DNA of 64,000 nucleotides from UPXZ01 sp964634605 (GCA_964634605.1 CAZWLJ010000002.1:1-64000); one strand, 5' to 3'. Positions 45,499-54,540 are shown, counted from the first letter of the stretch. The notes: generated by a model not told the origin, from the sequence alone. Program-made: numbers and translations.

Positions 45499-48400
45499 TT
45501 AAAATGAAGCACTTATACTGATATTAATTCCCCTTGTATCAGGTACTGCATAATTATCAATACCGGCAGATCCTGTTCCTCCGGCACTTGTGTTAGCATT
45601 CAGTGTAGGATCGGCACCAGTGTATCTTGTGAGTAAAAACAAATTATTACCGGTCAGCGAAAAACGGAGTCCGGTTAAAGGAGTGTTCTTTACCAGATTG
45701 CTGAAATCATATCCCAATGTCACATAACTCAACCGGATAAACGATCCGTCTTCAATAAAATTAGAACTCACCGCGTAGAAATAATTGATCAAGGTTGGAT
45801 AATCGAGCGTGATTGCAGTGGTATTCGGTTCATACTTACCGTTGGGCTGAAGGACAACTCCGTCGACCACTACCTGTCTTCCCCGGTATGTTTCGAGCAT
45901 TTTGCTTTGTCCGTTCGACAATAATCCGCGTCCTGTAATGTTTGCCACGTCACCTCCAAGACGTCCGTTGAACAGAAACGACAACGAGAATCTTTTGTAA
46001 TTCAGCGTATTACTCAGCCCGGCCAAAAATAGTGGTTCGCGGTTACCGATGAGTTTGTTTTTGTCTGTACCGATCTGGGGATATCCATTTGCGTTCGTGA
46101 TTATTTTACCATCGCTGGTTCGCAGGTAATCTTTTCCGGTGATACCTGTGGTAGAACCTCCCAGATAAGCTGAAGTGAAAATATCTCCGTACTGATTGCC
46201 AGTAATTTCGGCAACATCAGCCGGCAGGCTTACCACAGTTCCTCGGTTTAAGCCAAAGTTAAGCGATGATATCCAGGAGAAATTTCTGTTTTTAACTATA
46301 TCCTGTTCAAGGGTAAATTCCAGTCCGTGATTTTTGACTGTCCCTTCATTTCTCACCTGAAGAATGTATCCTGATGTAGGTGATACACGTACGGTGACAA
46401 TCTGATTTTCGACCATTACAGAGTAGTAGGCCAGATCCAGACGGGTTTTGCTATTGAAAAAGCGCAAATCTGTGCCAATCTCCCATGAATAGGAAAGTTC
46501 GGGCATTAAATTTCTGTCGGCAGAAGCCAGCGTCGGATCAATTCCGTATCCATTATCCGGATAGGTGGCAAATTGTTTGAATTTGCGGTCGTACAAATAA
46601 GGCTGAGTATCTTTACCTACCACAGCGTAATTACCTCTTAATTTCCCGTAACTCAGCACATCGCTTTTGATATTAAATAATTCGGTAAATAAAACACCTG
46701 CAGTAACAGACGGATAGAAATAAGGATTTGAAATGATGGTGGAAGACCAGTCCCATCTGCCTGTAACACTGAGCGATGCAATTCCTTTGTAATCGCCCCG
46801 GACTTCGCCAAAATAGCCATATGTACGTTTTTCCCGTATGGTAGATTCTCTGTCATCCAGGTACAGATAGGCCGGATTTGTATTGCTCAGGCTGTAGGTA
46901 CCCGGTATCATGAAGTCCCGTCCATAGTTCGACATGGAAAATCCGTCTTCCATTTTCAGTTCAGTTCCTGCCAGTAAGTCAATATTGAAGTCATTCGGCA
47001 ATTCTATTCTGTAAGTTGCCATTGCAGCTGCAGTTAGAAGCTGACTCCTTCCGGATGAAGTGCTGTATGCTCCGAGCAGGTCTTTATCCATATCCTCGAT
47101 GTCCTTTGTCGAGAGATAGGCAGTATTCTTGTGCTGATTCAGAAAATCATCGTATGCAGCCAGTTCCTTTTCATATTGGGCAATTTGATCTGCCGTAGCA
47201 TCGCTGGGCAGAGTTGGGAGCGAAAGAAACGGAAGTTTCACCGTATCATCCCAGCGGGGCACTGTGTAACTTCTGCTCGAGGAGTTACTTGTATCGTAAC
47301 TGAGCCTGCCTGTGAGTTCCAGGTTTCGTATGGGTTTCCAGTTGATTGCACCGCTTATGATATTGCGTAATCGTTTGCTTACTCCAAAGTCATTATTCCT
47401 CGAGTACAATGGACTGTAAGGTGAATTGAATTTATTATTATCGCTGTAATAGAGAAACCGGGGGTAGCCATTGGTGAGCTCATAGTTGGTTATATCATCA
47501 TTTATAGGCCAGTTGTATACCGATGACATCCCCGTAGAGCCAAACGAGCGCGATGTGTTTTCAGAAATATTAGCAGAAATAGTGAGTGAAAGTGATTTTA
47601 ACGGATTGTATGTACCTTTAAGCATTATACCCATTTTGTTGAGGTAATCGTTCGGAACAATCCCGTCGTTTTTCGAATAATTTGCTGAAGCGTATGCCTG
47701 GAATTTTTCACTGCCACCTGTCATGCTGACATCATATTTCTGATACATACCGTTTTTCAGAAAGTTATTAACATTGTCATAAATCTTTTCGCCAGGATTC
47801 AGTAAAGGCCCCCATCCTCCCATGGATTTTTCGACATAAAAGCCCTGCGAACCGGGCAAATAGCTGGTTTGAAGTTCTCTGAGCCGGATTGGCGTGTCAT
47901 ATTGCCAGCTCGCATTAGCAGTTACACTAACCTTACCAATTTCACCGCGCTTTGTAGTAATCATGATTACACCGTTGGCAGCATCCTGTCCGTAGAGAGC
48001 TGCGGCGGCGGCGCCTTTCAGTACAGTCACATTTTCGATATCATTCGGATTAATGTCGGCTGCCGCACTGCCTTTTCCCGAAAGAGGCATCCCGTCGAGA
48101 ATGAACAGCGGCTCATTATTCTGCGAATTGTTGACAGAAGAAATACCCCTGATAATAATCTGTGTACCGGAGTTGGGCGAACCGCTTGAATTTGTAACGC
48201 TTAGTCCGGCTATTTTCCCCTGAAGCGCATTGACAAAATTCTGAGATTTGCTGTCCGTCAGTGCATCGGCTCCGACACTTTGCACCGCAAAATTCAGTTT
48301 TTTCTTTTCGGTCTGAACACCCATCGCAGTCACCACCACTTCTTCAAGCTGTTCTGATGACGGATCGAGTGTTACATTGATAACATTCGACTCGCTAACA

Positions 48401-48642
48401 ATTTTCTCCTGAGGTATCATCCCCACGTAGGAATAAACGAGTGTCTGCCCTCCTGATGCCGATATGGTGTAAGCACCGTCAAAATTGGTGGAAACTCCAC
48501 GACTGGTTCCTTTCACCATTACCGAAGCTCCAATGACCGGAAGGCCATCTTCTGACGAAGTCACTGTACCGGTAATGGTTTGCTGAGCATAACCTGATAT
48601 GGCAAGAAGAAAACTCAGAATTAAGAAACAACATTTCTTCAT
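45499..48642 (-). CDS. SusC/RagA-family TonB-dependent outer-membrane transporter
   Basis: This 1047-residue protein has a signal peptide (MKKCCFLILSFLLAISGYAQ) and a carboxypeptidase-D-like domain (about 22-100, TGTVTSSEDGLPVIGASVMVKGTSRGVSTNFDG). A TonB-box-like EEVVVTAMGV follows. The plug includes PLFILDGMPLSG and NVTVLKGAAAAALYGQDAANGVIMITTKRG, and a 22-strand barrel ends INISISASF. It imports glycans or peptides captured with the partner SusD, powered by TonB. I placed the start at 48642, where the signal peptide begins, rather than the in-frame ATG 14 codons upstream. It is the first gene of the locus, with a palindrome and -7 element just upstream. Confidence 0.97.
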   Translation of the reverse strand: MKKCCFLILSFLLAISGYAQQTITGTVTSSEDGLPVIGASVMVKGTSRGVSTNFDGAYTISASGGQTLVYSYVGMIPQEKIVSESNVINVTLDPSSEQLEEVVVTAMGVQTEKKKLNFAVQSVGADALTDSKSQNFVNALQGKIAGLSVTNSSGSPNSGTQIIIRGISSVNNSQNNEPLFILDGMPLSGKGSAAADINPNDIENVTVLKGAAAAALYGQDAANGVIMITTKRGEIGKVSVTANASWQYDTPIRLRELQTSYLPGSQGFYVEKSMGGWGPLLNPGEKIYDNVNNFLKNGMYQKYDVSMTGGSEKFQAYASANYSKNDGIVPNDYLNKMGIMLKGTYNPLKSLSLTISANISENTSRSFGSTGMSSVYNWPINDDITNYELTNGYPRFLYYSDNNKFNSPYSPLYSRNNDFGVSKRLRNIISGAINWKPIRNLELTGRLSYDTSNSSSRSYTVPRWDDTVKLPFLSLPTLPSDATADQIAQYEKELAAYDDFLNQHKNTAYLSTKDIEDMDKDLLGAYSTSSGRSQLLTAAAMATYRIELPNDFNIDLLAGTELKMEDGFSMSNYGRDFMIPGTYSLSNTNPAYLYLDDRESTIREKRTYGYFGEVRGDYKGIASLSVTGRWDWSSTIISNPYFYPSVTAGVLFTELFNIKSDVLSYGKLRGNYAVVGKDTQPYLYDRKFKQFATYPDNGYGIDPTLASADRNLMPELSYSWEIGTDLRFFNSKTRLDLAYYSVMVENQIVTVRVSPTSGYILQVRNEGTVKNHGLEFTLEQDIVKNRNFSWISSLNFGLNRGTVVSLPADVAEITGNQYGDIFTSAYLGGSTTGITGKDYLRTSDGKIITNANGYPQIGTDKNKLIGNREPLFLAGLSNTLNYKRFSLSFLFNGRLGGDVANITGRGLLSNGQSKMLETYRGRQVVVDGVVLQPNGKYEPNTTAITLDYPTLINYFYAVSSNFIEDGSFIRLSYVTLGYDFSNLVKNTPLTGLRFSLTGNNLFLLTRYTGADPTLNANTSAGGTGSAGIDNYAVPDTRGINISISASF

Positions 48643-48688
48643 AATAATATTATTTACTGTACGCGTATTACTTCTTTTTATCAATTCC

Positions 48689-48696
48689 CGAAAATA
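48689..48696 (-). promoter_or_regulatory. SusC promoter -7 element (TATTTTCG on minus strand)
   Basis: A 7/8 match to TAnnTTTG, 46 bases before the chosen susC start. The palindrome 48705-48720 lies 8 bases upstream, where a -33 contact would be. Confidence 0.5.
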
Positions 48697-48704
48697 CGAT
48701 TTTT

Positions 48705-48720
48705 TTTACAGTTCTGTAAA
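48705..48720. promoter_or_regulatory. Palindromic operator candidate upstream of susC
   Basis: A perfect inverted repeat TTTACAG-TT-CTGTAAA (16 bp) overlaps the predicted -33 region of the susC promoter, a typical place for a dimeric repressor or activator to bind. No regulator gene is adjacent. Confidence 0.5.
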
Positions 48721-48777
48721 TTTATTTAGACATTATTAAGGTAATTTAATCGAAAAAACCGGTCACTTTACATAAAA

Positions 48778-48819
48778 CCAAAAAAGCAACATTTTCATGA
48801 CAAAATGTTGCTTTTTTGG
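48778..48819 (-). terminator. Rho-independent terminator of the corA gene
   Basis: A perfect 18-bp stem (GCAACATTTT core, six A/T pairs at the base) with a 6-base loop, 81 bases past the corA stop. Its symmetry would also block plus-strand transcription. Confidence 0.88.
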
Positions 48820-48900
48820 TCTAAAATACGGAATTAATTTAATTCCTTACTTTAGCCGGAATCTCACGTATCGAACTATGTATTTAGTTTTCAGGAATTT

Positions 48901-49848
48901 TCACAGCCATTTATTTCTTTTGAAGTACAAAAGTACAGCACCTGAGAAAAGTACCATAAGCAGAATGGCAAACGGATAGCCCAATTTCCAGTCGAGTTCG
49001 GGCATAAACTTAAAGTTCATACCATACATGCTGGCAATGAGCGTAGGCGGAAGAAAAATAACCGAAACCACCGTGAATATCTTGATAATTTTGTTTTGCT
49101 GGATGTTAACCATACCAAGGAATGTATCCTGCAGATAATCAAGCCGTTCGAAACCAAACCTTGTGTATTCAAACAAAGAACTGATGTCTTTAATAATCAT
49201 GGTGAGACGCGGAAGCAATTCGCGGGGGAACAACCGGCTTTTCAGCATATTCGAAACGATTCGCTGCTTGTCGATAATGGTTTGACGAATCACCATTACT
49301 TTTTCCTGCAGGTCCTTGATTCGGATGAGCACGTCTTCGTCGGGTTCATCGACGGCATTCAGCGATTTACTCAGGTTTGATATCAGGTCTGTGGTATCCT
49401 CTATCACGTCGGCGTCGTATTCCACACGGGTTTCGAGCAGTGCTACGAGTACATGAAAACCGGTAGGGAATGCTTTGGTGTTTGCAAAGATTTTTTTCAC
49501 CGTTTCGTTGAAAGACCTCAGATCGACATCACGTACCGAAACGAGAATTCCATTTTTCAGGATAAAAGATACAGGTTCGAGGGTGAAATTATCGAGCAGG
49601 AAATTGGAGTTTGCCACCAGGCTGTCGTCTGTTTCGATATACCTGGAACTGATTTCAATTTCTTCCATTTCTTCATCCTCCTGAATGTAGATTTTCAGAA
49701 ATTGCTCAAGCCGGGTTTCCACATCCAGCGCTACGTTGTTCAGGTCGATCCAGATAATGCTCTTTATATCTATTTTGGTTAAGATATCAAGACTTTTGGA
49801 TATTTTAATTTTATTATCTTCGTGATAGAAGAGTCTTAATTCTGACAT
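48901..49848 (-). CDS. corA: CorA family magnesium/cobalt transporter
   Basis: This 315-residue channel has a large N-terminal cytoplasmic domain (about 1-245) ending in the long stalk helix, and two C-terminal membrane helices. The signature loop is YGMNFKF followed by PELDWKLGYPF, and the basic tail is YFKRNKWL. It forms a pentamer that lets Mg2+ (also Co2+ or Ni2+) into the cell. The length matches the family. It appears to be a single-gene unit closed by the terminator at 48778-48819. Confidence 0.95.
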   Translation of the reverse strand: MSELRLFYHEDNKIKISKSLDILTKIDIKSIIWIDLNNVALDVETRLEQFLKIYIQEDEEMEEIEISSRYIETDDSLVANSNFLLDNFTLEPVSFILKNGILVSVRDVDLRSFNETVKKIFANTKAFPTGFHVLVALLETRVEYDADVIEDTTDLISNLSKSLNAVDEPDEDVLIRIKDLQEKVMVIRQTIIDKQRIVSNMLKSRLFPRELLPRLTMIIKDISSLFEYTRFGFERLDYLQDTFLGMVNIQQNKIIKIFTVVSVIFLPPTLIASMYGMNFKFMPELDWKLGYPFAILLMVLFSGAVLLYFKRNKWL

Positions 49849-49942
49849 GATTTACCTCCTTTCGTTTAAGCCATCGGCTTTACAAATGATTAATAATGAG
49901 AATTTAAGACCTTAAGCGCAGGCTAACAATCTTGCAGTGAAA

Positions 49943-50722
49943 TTAATTTTTCAGTGCTTTTTCCACCAGATTAGTCAGGTAAACAAAACCGGAAACATCC
50001 AGCTGCTCGGGACGTTTGTCGAAAATGGCATCCTGATACATAGGATTTTCTTTTGCTACAAGCGGTTTCAAAGAATTGCGCATGGTCTTGCGTCGCTGGT
50101 TGAAGGCTGTTTTCACTACCGTCCGGAAGAGCTCCTCGTCGCAGCCGAGATGTTCTGTTTCGTTTCGGGTAAAGCGAATAACAGCCGATTTGACCTTTGG
50201 CGGAGGATCAAACACATGTTCTGACACTGTAAAAAGATATTCGACTACGTAATATGCCTGCATGAAAACGCTCAGAATTCCGTATGCTTTTTTCCCGGGT
50301 TTTGAGGCGATGCGTTCGGCCACTTCTTTCTGGAGCATTCCGCTCACGAAGGGTATTTTGTCCCTGTAATCCAGAACTTTGAAAAAAATCTGGCTGGAAA
50401 TATTATACGGGAAATTGCCAATAACACAGAATTTCTGGTCGTATAACTGGTTTAAATCCATTTTCAGGAAGTCGCCTTCGATTAGTTTCAGACCTTGATA
50501 ATGCTGTTGCAGGTATGCCACAGATTCGCGGTCGATTTCCACAGCGGTCAGATCAACGAGAGGATTTTCAATAAGGAAGCGGGTAAGAACGCCTGTACCG
50601 GGTCCGATTTCAAGCACAGGCATTGCCTGACGGAGAGGCAAACTCTCCGCAATGCGACGTGCTATTTCCATATCCGTGAGGAAATGCTGTCCCAAGTGTT
50701 TTTTGGCGCGTACTTGAGTCAT
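49943..50722 (-). CDS. rsmA: 16S rRNA dimethyladenosine transferase RsmA (KsgA)
   Basis: This 259-residue methyltransferase dimethylates the two adjacent adenosines in the 3' terminal helix of 16S rRNA during 30S maturation. Motifs are KKHLGQHFLTD at the N-terminus, VLEIGPGTGVLT for SAM binding and GNFPYNISSQI with the catalytic NxPY-type motif. PPKVKSAVIRF and FNQRRKTMRNSL lie in the C-terminal domain. It is divergent from the gtrA-like gene, with a 176-base gap. Confidence 0.97.
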   Translation of the reverse strand: MTQVRAKKHLGQHFLTDMEIARRIAESLPLRQAMPVLEIGPGTGVLTRFLIENPLVDLTAVEIDRESVAYLQQHYQGLKLIEGDFLKMDLNQLYDQKFCVIGNFPYNISSQIFFKVLDYRDKIPFVSGMLQKEVAERIASKPGKKAYGILSVFMQAYYVVEYLFTVSEHVFDPPPKVKSAVIRFTRNETEHLGCDEELFRTVVKTAFNQRRKTMRNSLKPLVAKENPMYQDAIFDKRPEQLDVSGFVYLTNLVEKALKN

Positions 50723-50806
50723 ATTGGTGATAGTCGTCAGGCATATTCTGTTAGAATAGAAAATGTTATGAAAAAATAAAGTTTTACGGACTTACCGGTT
50801 TTTTAG

Positions 50807-50814
50807 TATCTTTG
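50807..50814 (+). promoter_or_regulatory. -7 element (TATCTTTG)
   Basis: Perfect TAnnTTTG with TTTTAC about 20 bases upstream, 84 bases before the GtrA-like gene. Confidence 0.65.
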
Positions 50815-50898
50815 CACCGGTATTTGTTTAGTCAGGCAAAAGTAGGTAAAATTATTTTATTATCCTAAAAAAACGGCGTTTATTCGTACAAAATTGAG

Positions 50899-51408
50899 AT
50901 GAGGAAATTATTCGTTCTCACAGGCAAATTAATCAGCGATATCATCGATTTCTTCTATCCGCCTTTCAGCAGGTACTTCAGCCTGCAGTTTTTTCGTTAC
51001 GGGGTTTCGGGTACCGCCAATATGGGTTTCGACTGGGTGTTGTATTCTTTTGTATACAATATTGTGCTTGGAAAACAAATGCTGAATCTCGGAGTTGTAA
51101 CCCTGAGTTCACCTATTGCCGCCTTGTTCATTACTTTCCCGATAACGCTTTTTACCGGTTTTTTGCTTCAGAAATACGTTACTTTTACTGCCTCTGAAAT
51201 GAGGGGACACAAGCAGCTGGTGCGTTACATGCTTGTTGTAGCTCTCAATCTGCTTATCAACTATACCGGACTGAAAATACTCAACGGATTGCTTGGTCTG
51301 TGGCCGCTGGCATCAAAAATGATAATTACGGTAATCACGACTATTTTCAGCTATACATCGCAAAAGAAATTCACCTTCCGTATTAAAAATGTATCTGACA
51401 AGAAATAA
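50899..51408 (+). CDS. GtrA-like membrane protein
   Basis: This 169-residue protein has four predicted membrane helices after a 30-residue cytoplasmic start. The pattern FFRYGVSGTANMGFDWVLYSF is typical of the GtrA/DPMS family start, and the end is basic (YTSQKKFTFRI). GtrA proteins are thought to help move lipid-linked sugars across the membrane for cell-surface glycan synthesis. It overlaps the next gene by 20 bases, so the two are translationally coupled. Confidence 0.88.
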   Translation: MRKLFVLTGKLISDIIDFFYPPFSRYFSLQFFRYGVSGTANMGFDWVLYSFVYNIVLGKQMLNLGVVTLSSPIAALFITFPITLFTGFLLQKYVTFTASEMRGHKQLVRYMLVVALNLLINYTGLKILNGLLGLWPLASKMIITVITTIFSYTSQKKFTFRIKNVSDKK

Positions 51409-52342
51409 AGCCTATACTCTCCTTAAATGGATTGTACTGCTGGCTGCCTGCGGTTTTCTGGTGTTTAAGCTGGCGCATATCGGGTATTGGGAGCAGCTCC
51501 GCACATCTTTTGCTTCTCTCAGTATGGTTCGTGCTGTGTTTATTGTTGCCGTAGTTGTATTGATGCCTCTCAACTGGATGCTTGAAGCGCGTAAATGGCA
51601 AATGCTTACCCGGAATATCTCCCGAATCTCATTCCTCACCTCGCTCAAGGCTGTTCTGGCAGGTTTGAATACCGGTTATATCACCCCGAACCGCATTGGT
51701 GAATTTGCCGGTAGGATTCTCTTCCTGCCTCCGGGCAAGCGCATTACGGGCATTATGCTGAGTTTACTGAATAGTCTTACCCAGAATCTTATTATTACGG
51801 TTTTTGGTGTCGCCGGAGCCGTAGTGTATTTTTCGGATAATCAGCAGGGAACAAATTTCGGTACCTATCTGGTGGTAGTAAGTGTGGTTTTTGCTTTTGC
51901 TGCAGTTTTTTATTTTTTTTTACCGTCATTGTCAAGAAAAACCGAACAGAATAACCGCAACGTGAAGATCGCACAAATAGCCCATGCATTCACACAGTTT
52001 GAAGCAGGACAACTTCTGAAAATTATCGGTATTTCAGCCATTCGATATTTCGTTTTCGGTTTCCAGTTTTACCTGATGCTCCGGTTTTTCGATATCGGAA
52101 TTTCGGCCACTCAGGCAATTACGGCTATACCCGTGATGTACCTGCTGGTGACCTTCACACCTTCGTTTGCGGCCTCCGAACCGGCAATCAGAAGTTCGTT
52201 AGCAGTATTTGTTTTAGGCGCTTTTTCAGCCAATACGGTTGGAATTATCCTTACAGGAATACTGGTCTGGCTAATCAATTTCGTGGTGCCAATGATTGCA
52301 GGTGCAGTTGTCACAGCTTCGTCGGGAGAGGAAACGGACTGA
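51389..52342 (+). CDS. Flippase-like (LPG synthase TM region / UPF0104) membrane protein
   Basis: This 317-residue protein has about eight membrane segments and the UPF0104/AglD-type signatures MLEARKWQMLTRNISRISFLTSLKAVLAGLNTGYITPNRIGEFAGR and VTFTPSFAASEPAIRSS. The family includes the membrane part of lysylphosphatidylglycerol synthase and lipid-sugar flippase candidates. The 20-base overlap with the GtrA-like gene suggests both handle a lipid-linked glycan. It ends 2 bases before the stop of the converging metallophosphatase, with no terminator between them. Confidence 0.87.
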   Translation: MYLTRNKAYTLLKWIVLLAACGFLVFKLAHIGYWEQLRTSFASLSMVRAVFIVAVVVLMPLNWMLEARKWQMLTRNISRISFLTSLKAVLAGLNTGYITPNRIGEFAGRILFLPPGKRITGIMLSLLNSLTQNLIITVFGVAGAVVYFSDNQQGTNFGTYLVVVSVVFAFAAVFYFFLPSLSRKTEQNNRNVKIAQIAHAFTQFEAGQLLKIIGISAIRYFVFGFQFYLMLRFFDIGISATQAITAIPVMYLLVTFTPSFAASEPAIRSSLAVFVLGAFSANTVGIILTGILVWLINFVVPMIAGAVVTASSGEETD

Positions 52343-52344
52343 AA

Positions 52345-53175
52345 CTATCTGGATTTCTTTTCAAACGTCAAATCTATTCTTCCCAGGCTCAGCCCGCTCT
52401 TGCCCACTTGTGCTATTATCACAGGCTTAGCATTGGCATTCATCGCTGTTTCGTTCACAAGCAGTTTGTGTGAATGCCCGCCTATTATCACATCGATATT
52501 TTTCGAAGCTGCGGCCATATCATAGTCGGTAGGCGAGCTGTCGAGACTGTTGACTCCGAGATGGGATAGACAAACCACCAAATCGCACTTCAGCGTATTC
52601 TTCAGATAATCAGACATTTCGACAGCAGTCTTCAGCGGGTCATTCAGTACCAGTCCTGCGTAATTCTTTTGAAAAGCCAGACCGGCGAGATTGACTCCTA
52701 TACCGAATACACCGATCTTTAGTCCACCTTTTTTAATTATTTTGTATGATTTGATGTACGGGCTGAGCGGCGTATTGGCAAAATTGTAATTCGAATTGAC
52801 CACCGGCAGGTTGACAGACCTCAGATTGGCAGCCAGGGAGTCCATACCGTTGTCAAATTCGTGATTTCCCAGCGTTACAGCATCATAACCCATCATTTCC
52901 AGCGCCTTCACTTCCACCCTGCCGTTGTAAAAGTTAAAATATGGAGTTCCCTGCAGGAAGTCACCTGCATCAAAAAGCAACACATTCTTTTCCTCCGAAC
53001 GGATTTTGTTAATCACACCCAGGCGGCGGGCGTATCCGCCGGTATCGCTGCTTCCAACAGGTTCCACCTGGCTGTGTGTATCGTTGGTGTGCAGTATGAC
53101 TATTTTCGCGGTTTTTCCGGCAAACGCCGAAACCTGGAATATTACCAGAAAAAATATTAATAATCTTATTTTCAT
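52345..53175 (-). CDS. Exported metallophosphatase (5'-nucleotidase N-terminal domain type)
   Basis: This 276-residue protein has a signal peptide (MKIRLLIFFLVIFQVSAFAG). A complete calcineurin-like metal site follows: ILHTNDTHSQ, DAGDFLQG, LGNHEFDNG and GGHSHK. This is the catalytic domain of UshA-type UDP-sugar hydrolase/5'-nucleotidase, but the C-terminal substrate-binding domain (about 200 residues) is absent. In Bacteroidota that domain is often a separate protein; none is adjacent here. The ATG at 53175 is chosen because the signal peptide begins there and a -7 element lies at 53203-53210, inside the longer frame. Confidence 0.9.
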   Translation of the reverse strand: MKIRLLIFFLVIFQVSAFAGKTAKIVILHTNDTHSQVEPVGSSDTGGYARRLGVINKIRSEEKNVLLFDAGDFLQGTPYFNFYNGRVEVKALEMMGYDAVTLGNHEFDNGMDSLAANLRSVNLPVVNSNYNFANTPLSPYIKSYKIIKKGGLKIGVFGIGVNLAGLAFQKNYAGLVLNDPLKTAVEMSDYLKNTLKCDLVVCLSHLGVNSLDSSPTDYDMAAASKNIDVIIGGHSHKLLVNETAMNANAKPVIIAQVGKSGLSLGRIDLTFEKKSR

Positions 53176-53202
53176 AGGTCTGTAATTTTTTATTACACAA
53201 AG

Positions 53203-53210
53203 CAAATGTA
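53203..53210 (-). promoter_or_regulatory. -7 element (TACATTTG on minus strand)
   Basis: Perfect TAnnTTTG on the minus strand, 28 bases before the metallophosphatase start. Confidence 0.6.
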
Positions 53211-53250
53211 TGAATAAATGATTAATCTTCAAAAAAAAATAACCGTCAAC

Positions 53251-54429
53251 TTATTCCGAAAAACGGGAATCGGGAAATTTCTTCTTCTTAAAATCACCGG
53301 GTGTCATTCCCTTTTCTTTTTTGAATGAGCGATAGAAGCTGCTCAAACTTGAAAATCCGGACATTGATGCAATATCTTCCATCGAATATTCATTTCTTGC
53401 ATCGCTTCTCAATAGTTCATCGGATTTCTTTATTCTGTATTTGTTGATTAAATCAGCAAAATTGGTTTGAAAAACCTCATTCAACAACCTGGAAGTATAG
53501 GTCCGGTTTGTATTCAGCATTTTTGTCAGATCGGTGATACGCAAATCGGATTGTGCAAATATTTCCTTATTCTCAAGCAAATCAATCAGCAGCACCCTGT
53601 AGTCCTCCTTTTTATGTTTCCCACGAACCGGCATCGAAATTCTTTCGAGCTGATTAATATCCTGCTGAAAATGCTCGATGGTAAAATTTTGCTTGTAACC
53701 TGCATATCCAACCCCATAAAGAAATAAAGCATGGGTAAACGAAGGTATAAACAACAACCAGTGGTGGCTGAAAAAATATGTTTTTCCTATGCCTGATGAA
53801 ACAACTGAAACAAGCGATGCAAAAATAAAAACTATCAGAAGCCACTTCATGGAAGACAGGTCTTTTTTATCGGTATCCGAATAGAAATCTTTAATTCTGG
53901 CATTGTATTTTATAATGTGTTGCAGACCAAAATATATGACAATAAAAACCTGAACCACAAAAACGATTTTAAAAAGTAACATCCTGAAAATCTGCACCCT
54001 TACCATGGTGGGAAACGGTTGTTCATATCCTGACCCGAAATATAATATGCCATGAACAAATGTAATAACTTCATCGGGAGACATCAAAATATAGGTTACA
54101 GCAGAAAATAACGACACCAGCAACGAAGGAATCAACACCAGGCTCCATTTCCACCTGATTTTCGAATCGGTGGTCAACAACCGGATATACAGATAATAAA
54201 GGGGATAAGCTGCAAGCGAGGTGAAGCACCAGATACTATCTAAAACAGTATATAACCTGTACTGCTGATTAAAATAAGCAGCGTGAGAAAAATAATTGAT
54301 AAAAGACAGACCAAAAAAAAGGATAAGAAACCGTTTTGACAGGTTCACCTGTTGTCTGTCGGTAAGCAAAAGTATGAACCAAAACAGACAAACAAACATG
54401 GGTAAAGTAGAACTGATAGCATTTATCAT
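53251..54429 (-). CDS. Membrane-anchored AraC-family transcriptional regulator
   Basis: This 392-residue protein has seven or so hydrophobic segments in residues 1-225 (a 7TM-like sensor region). A linker and a C-terminal AraC-type DNA-binding domain follow (about 290-385), with the two helix-turn-helix parts LRITDLTKMLNTNRTYTSRLLNE and YSMEDIASMSGFSSLSSFYRSFKKEKGMTPGDFKK. It is probably a one-component sensor that reads a signal at the membrane. I chose the ATG at 54429. The frame runs open to 54615, but that part covers the promoter and direct repeats (giving the odd SNRKN/SNRK duplication) and has no protein-like character. It is divergent from the secreted protease operon. Confidence 0.9.
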   Translation of the reverse strand: MINAISSTLPMFVCLFWFILLLTDRQQVNLSKRFLILFFGLSFINYFSHAAYFNQQYRLYTVLDSIWCFTSLAAYPLYYLYIRLLTTDSKIRWKWSLVLIPSLLVSLFSAVTYILMSPDEVITFVHGILYFGSGYEQPFPTMVRVQIFRMLLFKIVFVVQVFIVIYFGLQHIIKYNARIKDFYSDTDKKDLSSMKWLLIVFIFASLVSVVSSGIGKTYFFSHHWLLFIPSFTHALFLYGVGYAGYKQNFTIEHFQQDINQLERISMPVRGKHKKEDYRVLLIDLLENKEIFAQSDLRITDLTKMLNTNRTYTSRLLNEVFQTNFADLINKYRIKKSDELLRSDARNEYSMEDIASMSGFSSLSSFYRSFKKEKGMTPGDFKKKKFPDSRFSE

Positions 54430-54448
54430 ATCGACAAATATTATTTTC

Positions 54449-54456
54449 CAAATATA
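54449..54456 (-). promoter_or_regulatory. -7 element (TATATTTG on minus strand) of the AraC gene
   Basis: Perfect TAnnTTTG on the minus strand, 19 bases before the AraC ATG at 54429, which supports that start. Confidence 0.55.
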
Positions 54457-54482
54457 TACATTTTGGACGTTTAATGAAATAA

Positions 54483-54516
54483 TTTTACGATTTGACAAAA
54501 TATTTTTACGATTTGA
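54483..54516. promoter_or_regulatory. Two 13-bp direct repeats, AraC-type operator candidate
   Basis: TTTTACGATTTGA occurs at 54483-54495 and again at 54504-54516. The start-to-start distance is 21 bp, two helical turns, so both copies face the same side of the helix, as AraC-type dimers prefer. The second copy ends 24 bp before the plus-strand -7 element, near the -33 region. Confidence 0.65.
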
Positions 54517-54540
54517 TAATAAATATATTAGAAGAATTAC

